The notes beneath the pieces are model-generated. The model searched no databases. It saw only the letters and a program-made list of their open reading frames with translations, and had not been told where the DNA came from. The translations under genes and the position numbers were made by a program. 64,000 nucleotides of DNA from Atriophallophorus winterbourni (Eukaryota; Platyhelminthes; Trematoda; Plagiorchiida; Microphallidae): contig JACCGJ010020207.1 in assembly GCA_013407085.1 (NCBI GenBank), positions 26,970-90,969 on the forward strand, given 5' to 3'. Of the stretch, positions 45,683-55,676 are shown in pieces; positions within the stretch are counted from its first letter, which is position 1; every line of letters starts with the position of its first letter.

Positions 45683-45836
45683 CTTTTCTCCCTGAGAATT
45701 TTGAAAAAATAAAAGCAATTTAGTTAAACCTTTTTCGAGGAAATGAATGCTATTCGATTCGAAGGATATGTCTATGATTTTATAGGTGTTTAACCACATG
45801 TTAAAAACCTCCATTTTTGATTAATATGAAAATCAC
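45683..45836 (-). other. Possible exon on minus strand of R copy 1
   Basis: Minus-strand stretch bounded by an acceptor-like 'ctacttttag' and a strong donor match AAG|GTGAGT. From the ATG at 45,814 it encodes 44 codons (MEVFNMWLNTYKIIDISFES...QNSQGEK) ending in phase 0, with an in-frame stop just upstream of the ATG. Equivalent stretches exist at 56,966-57,119 (ATG changed to ATA) and 62,676-62,829. I do not recognise the protein. It may be a chance frame in a repeat. Confidence 0.25.
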
Positions 45837-47771
45837 CTAAAAGTAGTATTTTCATGATCATTATTTATAAAAATTCAGAATTAACTTCTGCAAGATAATT
45901 GAAAATATTTGACACCGATCGGGTATTCATAATCATAAAAGTAAAATTGCAATGAAACAGATTTTTCTACAGAAATTATCCAACATTGGTAGACAAGAGC
46001 AAATTGTTAACAGTTCTTCCAGTGTCGCCATCCCATTACCAAAAATCTGCACTAACCGATGCATTGTAAACATTCTCTTCACAAACACTTTCTATGAAAC
46101 ATTACATATAACATTTTCTCTGAATTTGATAGTTTGTTTACAAAAGCTTATCCATGTTATTTAACCAATTGTTTTATTTTCGAACCTGAATAAGTACAAT
46201 GGGATAAAAATTCGAATCAAAATATTTGCATGAAGGTTAATGGAAAACAAACTGGAAGATTTAAACGAAAACTAACTATACATTTGAACAAGTGTTTGAC
46301 TATTATTTCCTTCCCATTATTCCCTGGCATCTTATTATATTAAGCAATTATGTTTGGATAGTTTGAGTCGTAACACTTTTGTGCGGTTGAGCATCTCAAA
46401 ACCTTGCCACGAATCAATCAATTTAAAGATTTTCTCGAATTTCTAGGTAGTATCATCAAAAACATGTGCAGCTTCAAATGATGTATTAAGCAAAGGCCTC
46501 GAAGGTCATGAAGTTGAATGAATCTGTATGTTGAACAAATGCTTGCACCTGATAGGCGAATACTCATTCAGTCACGAAGCAAAAAAATTTAGATTTAATT
46601 GACAAAAAGAAAAGAGGCTAACTGACGCAATTTATCTTAAGTATATGTTAGTACATGAGAATTTTACAGTTCATAAACCAGAATATTACATCGGATCAGA
46701 TGGTTGTGCCAGGAAGTTCGAATAGAATCCATTGACATTTGTCGAAAATTTTCATTATCAACCAAAGTTAAACTTAGATCATGTGGTCATGTGGATACGC
46801 AACCCTATTAGGAGAAGAATTTTTCAATCATGTCGGGATTTTAAATTCTTTTTATTAATTTTGTGTCATGTAGTGTATCCAAAGTTCGGAATCATCATCG
46901 ATGAAAATTTCAATTGATATTCGTTGCAAACAAACAAATAAATGATAACAATCCTATTGCAAATGCTAGGTCAATTATCGAAACTTATATCAACTGTATG
47001 ATCAAAATGCAGCATGCATTCTAAATTGAACGAAAGTTTCCTAGTTTTGAGAGTCATAAGTTAGCCACTAACTGAAGCATCTGTTGCCTTACTGTGACAT
47101 GGTTACTAGCTGAATCACTGCTGGCTAATGACTAGCAACTATGTTGACGATGTATTATAATATTGGATATTCAAAAAATGTGTCAAAATGATTCAAGGAA
47201 ATAAAATAATGTGCGAAGATGACATGTGTCAAGCTTTGCTTCAAAATGTTAGCTTATAACTAAAAATCCTTATCTGCTCGCATTTACCTCCAAAGAAAGA
47301 ATCACCGGGGACTTATTTCTTAATATTGGCACTCATACGTTAGGTACAGAACGATCAGGATCAACATACAATAAAAGAATGAAAAACTGTAAACAAATGG
47401 AGCTTATGAGCCACTGTAAGTTAACTGCTTCGAAACACGCGGATATTGATCATACTTATCTTACGTGTTAGAAAAAAACATAAAAAAATCTGAAATTGGT
47501 GTGTTGTGGAGCGTTTGGATTCAAACGGATTTTTTGTTCGAGCAGTTGGGGTGGATGGTTGTTCCTTACCTGTCACGATACATGGTTATTCAACACATGG
47601 CTTTTACAGAGTTAATTATACGCCTGACAATTTGATAACCACTGATTAGATCGCTTCGTTATTTTTCAACTTAATTTTTTAATTTCATTCGCATGTCTCT
47701 CTTTGCCCACGTAAATTGACAATATTTTGCCCCATGCACAGTATTTAGTGTGTGAAATTTTGGCTGGATTA

Positions 47772-48230
47772 CGCTCTACATCATAATTCAAAAGATAAAA
47801 CTGGACAACATAACAGCTAATCTACTAATTTGCTTGAGTGAAGTTACGTACAATATATACACAAACATATGTAAAATGAAGCACTGCTTTAATAATAATT
47901 ATCAAGGGATGGAAAGTCTTCTGACTAGCAAATTTTACCTTCCTGAATGTGATTATAAACTCTAAGAATTCGCACACCGACGAAAAACATTCAATTAGCT
48001 TCCGGGACTGCAATTAATAGAGAGCAGTGATGGCTGTATCGTTGGCAAACAAAAGGTCATTTATACGGAATCCCGCATATGATTCAATCTATCTAACGTT
48101 GTATATCAAAACGAATGCCACAACATATAGTTCGTACCGGTCTATTTCTCTAATTAATTTCATTAATTCATTAATTTTGTAGAGTCGTTAAAAATGCGGA
48201 AGCACTAAATATTGCTTGTTTTGTAGTGCA
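47772..48230 (+). repeat. Duplicated block, partner at 39,965-40,240
   Basis: Adjoins the end of R copy 1 at the word 'attacgctctacatc'. It contains about 180 bases not present in the 40 kb copy (about 47,820-47,875 and 47,940-48,090). Non-coding. Confidence 0.65.
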
Positions 48231-48439
48231 TGATCCACTTTCGATTAATTTTCAGTGGTTCCGCATATTTCATTAAAAAAGTTTAAACTATACTTTCATT
48301 TGCAATAATATGCTAAACATTATATAATTCAACATGCTGACTTACTTTGATTTCCAACATCAGATTCTCTCTCATCTTCGGACAGAACTGTAGAGGTAAA
48401 ATAAATAAAATATCGGAATAAACGCTATATAAATGCGTA

Positions 48440-50325
48440 TGGACACATGTGAATTTCACATGGTAACCACATAATAAACTGCTTTTGAATATGCAAATTC
48501 TAAGTTCACGCAGACCCATCGTGATCATGTTATTTCCACCTATATTAGCTCGCCAACAGATTACTGGAGTGAGTGCACAGTGACTGGCTGTCTGGATTTG
48601 CGGTAGGTTGTCAAAGGGTCTAAAACGTTTTATAATTAAACATGCTGACTTACTTTGATCTCCATCTTCGGACAGAACTGTAGAGGTAAAATAAATAAAA
48701 TATCGGAATAAACGCTAAATAAATGTGTATGGACACATGTGATTAAACAGGTTGGTCGTACCAAACTAAACCAACAGGGGCACACAACTTCAACTTGTTT
48801 ATCATTCTCCCACTGTTTCAAATGCATGCTTAGTTTGATCATACTGTCCAAACTTGATGAGTGCTAACAGCTCGAAATCGGTCTTGGGGTGTGTTTGATA
48901 AAAATGAATGCTAATCGGCCTTTTTTGTTTATGATCCTGGTTTTGAATATTTTTCTACATGTGATTAAACAGCTGGCTTGTATCAACATAATCCAAATGT
49001 CGGATAAATGTGCAACTTGTTTACAATGCATCCACTGTTTCAAGTGCTTGCTTATCCTGATCCGACTATCCTAACCTGATGAGTGCTCGCAGCTCGAACC
49101 CGTCGTGTGTGATGAAAAGGCTTGTAAATGAGCGCTAATTTTAAAAAGGTGTCTGATTGGGTGCGACGACCTATGTATTATTCCGTATGCTAGGATTAGG
49201 TCAACGTTAATACGCATGAACTCGAGAGTGCACAAAATCAAATTCTAGTCGGTCACCGCTCCACGTGTAGGTTATTCAAACCAGAAACCATTTGTTTGCT
49301 TAATGATAAATCCTTTCGAGCAGCGAAATGTTCTTTTCCAAACTAGGTGTTAGCTTGTGCTGTTTAGTCCACAATTATACAAACTAGCCTGTAGGTGTCA
49401 CGATGAAACGAATTTTACAAATTAAATGTCTAATTTTGTTAATTATTTTAGCAATTGCCGTTTATGAGCAACGTAATATTACAGATCTTCAATCACAATT
49501 TTCTCAGATGAATAGAAAATTTCAAATTATTGAGCAAAATAGTGTCGCATAATTTTTTAAATCGAAAGTATGCATAGATTTAAAAGCAATTTAGGATTGT
49601 AAATCGCGTAACGCAGCTGTGGCACCCAAAAACATGAATCTGGGACAAATAACACCCATTTACAAAGAGATTTCCGTGAGGATGTTAAACATTACAGGCC
49701 ACCGACATTTCTCTTTTCGGTATCGAACGCGTTTGAGCAAATAATAGCTGCCTGAGAATCGCAATATTCAGAATATTACGCCGTTTTGTCAGTTGCCCAA
49801 CACGGATTTCGCAGAAATTCTTTGCACGACTGGTAACCATCAAAGAAACTGCCTTTAAATGTGCAAATCCTAAGTTCATGCAGCCGATCGTGATCATGTC
49901 TTTTGCCATCTATCCAAGCTCGCCAACCGATTACTGGAGTACACAGTGAAAAAAGGTAATAGCTGTCTGAATTTGCAATAGTTTGAAAAATGGTTTAAAA
50001 CGTTATATAATTAAACGTGCTGACTAACGTGGAGAATCTTCATCAGTTTCTTGTGGTTGTTGGGATCGAAATGTAGAGGATAAAATAATTTTTTGAATAA
50101 ACGCTATATAAATGTATATGGACAAATGTGATTAATCAATTTGGTGGTACCAACGTAAACCAACATTGGCATACAACCGCAACTTGTTAATCATTCTTGC
50201 ACTGTTCCAAGTGCTTACTAATCTTGATCCTACTGTCCTAACTTGTTGAGAGCTAACAACGCGAAACCGGTCGCAGGGTGTGTGATGAAAAGACTTGTAA
50301 ATGAGCACTAATTTTAAAAAGGTGT
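48440..50325 (+). repeat. Segmental duplication of 40,980-42,670
   Basis: 'gaatttcacatggtaaccac' through 'aggtgt' at 50,325 matches 40,980-42,670 closely, including the retrozyme-like monomers at 48,735-48,900, 48,955-49,135 and 50,115-50,320, the CR1 scrap (49,160-49,390) and the RT scrap (49,590-49,880). The extra monomer at 48,955-49,135 is the difference in monomer number from the 41 kb copy. It has CTGATGA at 49,076-49,082 but GAACC in place of GAAAC. Confidence 0.78.
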
Positions 50326-50639
50326 CTGATTATGTGCGACTACCTATGTATAATTCTGTATGGTAGGATTAGGTCAACTCTAATACGCCTGTGCTCGATA
50401 GTGAAAAAAATCAAATTCTAGTCAGTCACTGCTCAAGGTATAGATTATGCAAACCAGAAACAATGAAAAACATGTTGCAAATCAAATGCCTAATTTTATT
50501 AATTATATTGTCGATTGCCGTTTATGAGCAACAGATCTTCAATCACAATTTTCGTAGATGAATAAACGTTTTTAAATTATTGAGCAAAGTTGTGGCACAT
50601 CATTTATCAAATAAAAATTATGCAATAATTTAAATGCAA

Positions 50640-51410
50640 TTTAGGAGATATCCGGTAAGATTATCCACAGATTCAAGCAGTTTTATCATAAATCCACCAA
50701 GTAGCTTAGGTGCTGCACGAAACAAAAAAAGAAAATTATGCGAAACCCGGATTCTTAAAAATTCATTGCATTGTTGTCGATTATGTATATTCATGATTTT
50801 TATGCCTGAAACCCTACCCCGGGTAATTAACACGTATATACGTCCTGTTATGGAATATTCCATCCAAGACTGTGCACCATGGCTGAGGAAGGACATCGAA
50901 CTGCTCGACAGGATTTATCATCGTGCTACAAAGTTGGTCTCCCGGTACAGAAATTTGCACTTCACAGAGCGAATGTTAAAACTACACGATTTTACCCAAC
51001 GGCGGATACGTAGTGACCTCATGTTGACATTCAAAATACTGCATACTGAAAATCATCCCATTAAACACTCGCTAAACCCAATGAACTTACTCGAACACGG
51101 CACATTCAAAGGCATTAAGCATTCCTCATTCTTGATTGGATATTCGTCGTAATATTTCTCGGTAAGAATTTGTTTCACTTGGAACATTTTGCATAAAGAC
51201 ATCACACGCCCAGAACCTGTTGAGGTTTTCGCTTCCAAACTCGATGAGTTTATGAAGAAACATGCGGTATGTGACTTTTCCTATTGATTTTTGAGATATT
51301 TTTTTATTTTTTTATATATTCCATATACCTTGTAATCCTATGATTATTGTTAGGCTTACTGCTTTTTCTACCTTAAAATTTTCTTAGTTCTGAGTTTTGA
51401 GTTATAATCT
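50640..51410 (+). pseudogene. CR1 ORF2 C-terminus and 3'UTR
   Basis: Plus-strand frame 50,810-51,152 with 'NTYIRPVMEYSIQDCAPWLRKDIELLDRIYHRATKLV' and 'HDFTQRRIRSDLMLTFKI', then 'RICFTWNIL' in another frame. The 3'UTR 'aatcctatgattattgttagg' ends at about 51,400. The subfamily is close to CR1 copy 2 at protein level. The upstream boundary is unclear. Confidence 0.75.
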
Positions 51411-51529
51411 CTTTGATCAGATAAATCGAAATTCATATGTAACTATGAATATTAATGTATAAATTAGTATTTTCCATAAAAATTATTTTCCAAATTAGAA
51501 GAAGGATTAAATCGTAATTCATTCTAGAT

Positions 51530-51802
51530 TGAAGTGATATTCATTGGATTAAGTACCAAGAGAAAGATCTGCGCTGATTATACGAGATTGAAACCCGAAG
51601 GCAATTTTGATTTGGTTTGATCGAAGTTTAATTTTTATCTCAGCATACTATTTTCTATGTATTTTTCAAGTAGTTCAGTATTGACTTTCATATATACATA
51701 TACTGATGCTTTGAAACTGACCGTTGATCTATTAGCAGAATTTAATGCCGGTGTTTTTGCGCCCAAATCCAAGAAGCCGATTTAGGAATCCATCATTTAA
51801 CT
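51530..51802 (+). repeat. Duplicated block, partner at 40,450-40,720
   Basis: Same block as at 40,450. It is followed immediately by a PLE2-type 3' fragment, whereas the 40 kb copy is followed by unrelated sequence. Confidence 0.7.
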
Positions 51803-51805
51803 GAG

Positions 51806-52180
51806 TTTTTACTCAAGTGAAACTACAACCATAACCACAGATTGGGACAACGCGAGGATTTCAGCCAAAGAAAAAACCGACGAGCGCGAGAATTCATCGA
51901 AGCGTGGCACTCAACAACGACGTCAATTAACCAGCACCTTCAATTGGCTACAACCTATGGACTCATGAAAACTTGACGGACAAAAATGCAACACATGAAT
52001 TACAGAAACCAACGGGATTGATGGTGAACGGACAGACAGACCTTATAAAAACCATTGAATACCAAGTTCAAGTCACTTCGTAAGAAGTTCTGCAGATGAT
52101 GTCATCTAGCTTGATGACGAAACGTCCAACAACAACTACACAAGCTCGGCGAACACCAATTGAACAACATAGATTGTTTG
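51806..52180 (+). mobile_element. PLE2-family 3' end fragment
   Basis: Decayed GIY-YIG C-terminus ('EFIEAWHSTTTSINQHLQLATTYG' read at about 51,877-51,970) followed by a 3'UTR with a hammerhead-like block at 52,095-52,140: CAGATGA in place of CTGATGA, a GTCATC/GATGAC stem, GAAAC and GTC. It matches the intact PLE2 at 60.8 kb and diverges after 'gctcggcgaacac', which probably marks the 3' end. Confidence 0.75.
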
Positions 52181-52189
52181 TGTTAGCAG

Positions 52190-53325
52190 AAGCCATGAGC
52201 GAGGATTAAACGAAGATGTTCAAACAGAAATTTTTAGTATATGAGGCACAGGAAGAAAATATGTTTTATCAAATGTAATAATTGGAGATAAGCAATATAA
52301 ATAGGATACATTTTTGCAACACACCGTTGTTTACTAAAAATGAAGAAAGAGGGAGAAATATAGGCAATTTATTAAAAGAACCAGGAAATTGCGTCAAAAT
52401 TTCACCTTTGTTTAAATTCATAAATTTTGCTGTATAATTCAGTCATTATGCAGTCAAGTAATTAGTCACTAATTCTCTGCAGGCAGTCAACTAAAGATGG
52501 AGAAGAAATAAAAAACGCTATGAAAGTATTCAGATTAAAGGCTGCTTGGTTTTACTTAGTGAAAATAACGGATTATTATACAGAGATTCGCATCTGGGTA
52601 ATCAATAGAAAGTTATAAATAAGATGAGAGGATCGAAATACAGATTTCATAAAGATAGTCTATGACAAACTATGAAAACTCTATCAAAAACGTCCTTGAC
52701 GATATATATTTTGGGGAAAAATGAACATTAACCACATTGAAATATCACATTTGTAGTATCATTTTACTCATCGTGAGAATTTATTATTAGATTTGAACGG
52801 AATTTTGTCATCCCTGTTGCTATAAGCAATTTTGAAATCTAATTTGGATGGAATGTTTCCATTAAATTTAGTGCCACTCTTATCATGTCACACGTCGGAG
52901 GTAAATCACGTTTCCTGTTTAAGCTAACGTCTACATCACAGGATTAGTGAATTTATTGTATTTAAGAAAAATTAAAATGAATTAAGTTTCCAAAACAACA
53001 TAATAATTAAGTTTTAAATATATAATTATATTCTGCTAAATGCAAAATAACCTTTAACATTTTTATTGACATTATTGAATAAACTTTAGAGATTTTTCAT
53101 GCGATATAGGAATTCACAATGGTTCTGAACATTGAAATATTTAATATTATTCTATTGATAGAAGAATCAGTTGCACTTATTGGCTGATGCAGCAGTGCCC
53201 AAAAGGTTTTTGTAGGTTTAATTCAAGTTTTTTACGAAAAAGTATTACTTATATATTATACTGTACTAATGTTCTCTACCATACACAAATGGGATAGTAA
53301 ATATTACGTAAAAGTTTAGGTTCAT
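52190..53325. other. AT-rich non-coding stretch
   Basis: No frame or repeat recognised. Confidence 0.5.
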
Positions 53326-53376
53326 TTAATGTCACTGATGCGAAGAAATTTGAGTGCAATCGGTTAGAGTAGTTAT

Positions 53377-53419
53377 TGGGTAACGTTTCACTTCTGACAC
53401 AGAATCTTCGTCAGACCAA
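53377..53419 (-). ncRNA. Hammerhead motif in PLE-B left arm
   Basis: Minus-strand mirror of the right-arm motif: TTGGT and ACCCA stem I, CTGACGA (complement at 53,408-53,414), TTCTG-TGT-CAGAA, GAAAC (complement at 53,385-53,389), and GTT. The element thus carries one motif at each end in opposite orientation. Confidence 0.55.
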
Positions 53420-53959
53420 GGGTGATAGTCAGGACAGGGAACATGATTAAGTAGTAGTCAACCCACCACCACTTATTTGACCTTACCGCTAAACAACATA
53501 TAGTAGGCCTGCAGTGTGTCACGTCTCGTGGGAATGTCCAGGATCAGTGGTATGTTTTCCTCATAATTTACATGAGCAGATTTCCAGGAAAATTCACACT
53601 AGAATCGAAGAACACTGAAAGCGATTTCGGAAACAGCCCCGGGATGCGAGGGTATATCGATCCCTAAATCGTGATTCCGCATTGGCGGATCACGTTTTAG
53701 ATACGGGCCACAGCGTAGATATAGACAATGTGGCAATATTGATACAAGGTATTAAACCGTATAACGAACGCCTACATGCGGAGGCGGTCGAAATCGCCAA
53801 TGCAATAAGGTCAATAAGGTGAATGGGGCAGAAATCTTCACAATCTGGCGCTGGGCACTGATGAGAAAGTAAATAGTTTTTCTTCACTGATTACCTACTA
53901 CTTAAATTCATTTTTGTTTTTCCACAAAATAGCCTTAGCTACACAAGGTTATACTTGTA

Positions 53960-55320
53960 TACCAACTGTTATATAGTGTTCGTACAACGAACCACGATGT
54001 TCAAACACGGAATCACAAAGTGATTCTTTGCCAAGCACACGAGGCGCTTATGGATGACCAAAGTAATGTGTTTCTCACATCCCCATCCATTACACACCAC
54101 TATTGGTTTCAGGCTGTTTGCCATCGTCAGGTGGAAATAGTAAGATCAGTTTCAGCGAGCCTTGAAATAGTAGATTAAAGGTAAACAAGGCAAACATGGA
54201 AAATAGCCTGACACCTTGTTTCCCTTTAATCCACTGTTTCAAGGCTCACTGAACCTGATCTTACTGTACCCACCAGACGATGGCAAACAGCCTGACACCG
54301 GTAGTGGTGTGTAAGGGATGGAGATGTGAGCGACAAATTACTTTGGTCATCCATAAGCGCCTCGAGTGCTTGACCAATAATCACTTTGTGATTCTGTGTC
54401 CGAACATCGTGGTTCGTTGTACGAACCTCATATAACAGTTGGCATACAAGTATAACCTTGTTAACCTTTAATCCACTGTTTCAAGGCTCACCGAACTTCA
54501 TTTTACTGTATCCACCTAACGATGGCAAACTGCCTGAAACCGGTAGTGGTGTGTAAGGGATGGGAATGTGAGCAACACATTACTTTGGTCATCCATAAGC
54601 GCCTCGAGTGCTTGACCAAGAATCACTTTGTGATTCCGTGTCTAAACATCGTGGTTCGTTGTACGAACCGTATATAACAGTTGGCATACAAGTATAACCT
54701 TGTTGACCTTTAATCCACTGTTTCAAGGCTCACTGAACCTGATCTTACTGTCTCAACCTGACGGTGGCAAACAGCCTGACACCGGTAGTGGTGTGTAAGG
54801 GATGAAGATGTGAGCAACACATTACTTTGGTCTTCCATAAGCGCCACTAGTGCTTAACCAAGAATCACTTTGGGATTCCGTGTGTGAACATCGTGGTTCG
54901 TTGTACGAACCCCATATAACAGTTGGCATACAAGTATAACCTTGTTAACCTTTAATCCACTGTTTCAAGACTCACCGAACCTCATTTTACTGTCTCCACC
55001 TAACGATGGCAAACTGCCTGAAACCGGTAGTGATGTGTAAGGGATGGGGATGTTAGCAGCACATTACTTTTGTCATTCATAGGCGCCTCGAGTGCTTGAC
55101 CAAGAATCACTTTGTGATTCCGTGTCTCAACATCGTGGTTCGTTGTACGGACCCTATATAACAGTTGGTATATAAGTATAACCTTGTTTACTTTTAATCC
55201 ACTGTTTCTAGGCTCACTGAACCTGATCTCACTGTATCCACCTGACAATAGCAAACAGCCTGAAACTGGTAGTGGTGTGTAAGTGATGGGGATGTGAGCA
55301 GCACATTACTTTAGCTTTAG
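53960..55320 (+). repeat. 242 bp hammerhead-repeat array 2
   Basis: One reverse unit (about 53,985-54,200), then direct units. The palindrome anchor GGTTCGTTGTACGAAC or a close variant lies at 54,411, 54,653, 54,895 and 55,137, spaced exactly 242 bp. Ribozyme anchors lie near 54,295, 54,538, 54,780, 55,022 and 55,265. Core blocks are CTGACGA or CTAACGA with GACAC or GAAAC; no unit has both blocks correct. A second hairpin, AATCAC-TTT-GTGATT, recurs in each unit. Confidence 0.9.
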
Positions 55321-55556
55321 CTACTTTTGTTATGTACTTTTACGTATGTGGGCAGCTGTGTCAACTGATCTTGACCGTGTTCACTTGCATCAGATTGATT
55401 TGGATACACACTGTGAGAAAATGCACCACTGATCCCGGTCATTCCCACAAGAATTCACACACTGTAGGCGTACTATAGGCTGTTTATGGGTTAGGTCAAA
55501 TTAGTGGTGGTGGATTGACTACTACTTAATCATGTTCCCTGTATTGACTATCACCC

Positions 55557-55599
55557 TTGGTCTGACGAAGATTCTGTGTCAGAAGTGAAACGTTACCCA
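55557..55599 (+). ncRNA. PLE-B right-arm hammerhead motif
   Basis: TTGGT (55,557-55,561) with ACCCA (55,595-55,599) as stem I, core CTGACGA (55,562-55,568), stem-loop TTCTG-TGT-CAGAA, GAAAC (55,587-55,591), and triplet GTT. Same geometry and caveat as at 44,184. Confidence 0.55.
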
Positions 55600-55676
55600 A
55601 AAACTACTCTAACTGATTGCACTCAAATTTCTTTGCATTATGAATACAGGATCGGTCCCAAACATATTCCAATCGA

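Larger units (their letters stand above)
44304..47785 (+). repeat. Long repeat R, copy 1
   Basis: Near-identical to 55,677-59,186 and, from 45,530 on, to 62,517-64,000. Differences from the other two include a CR1 3' end insertion (45,239-45,333) and absence of a ~140 bp segment present at 58,209-58,348 and 63,919-64,000. Short conserved frames are at 45,952-46,164 (plus, ATG-led, 70 codons) and 46,732-46,917 (plus, no ATG). Conservation of these frames may only reflect recent duplication. Confidence 0.8.
53339..55676 (+). mobile_element. PLE-B copy 2 with both inverted arms and 13 bp TSD
   Basis: Bounded by TTAATGTCACTGA (53,326-53,338; 55,677-55,689). Left arm 53,339-53,552 is the reverse complement of about 55,428-55,636. 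Next come a decayed GIY-YIG region (about 53,580-53,872, with TGHSVDIDN and 'EIFTIWRWALMRK'), the 242 bp hammerhead array, and the right arm. The last 40 bases (55,637-55,676) exist only on the right and are alignable with the 40-base tail of PLE1. There is no reverse transcriptase, so it is a 5'-truncated, non-autonomous insertion. Confidence 0.87.

Noticed and set aside
46732..46917. 61-codon frame conserved in three R copies (also 58,015 and 63,725)
   Set aside because: It has no ATG start, and conservation is explained by recent duplication of non-coding sequence.
53960..55320. Regularly spaced repeats resembling a CRISPR array
   Set aside because: The whole 242 bp unit repeats, with no unique spacers; the setting is eukaryotic and inside a PLE.
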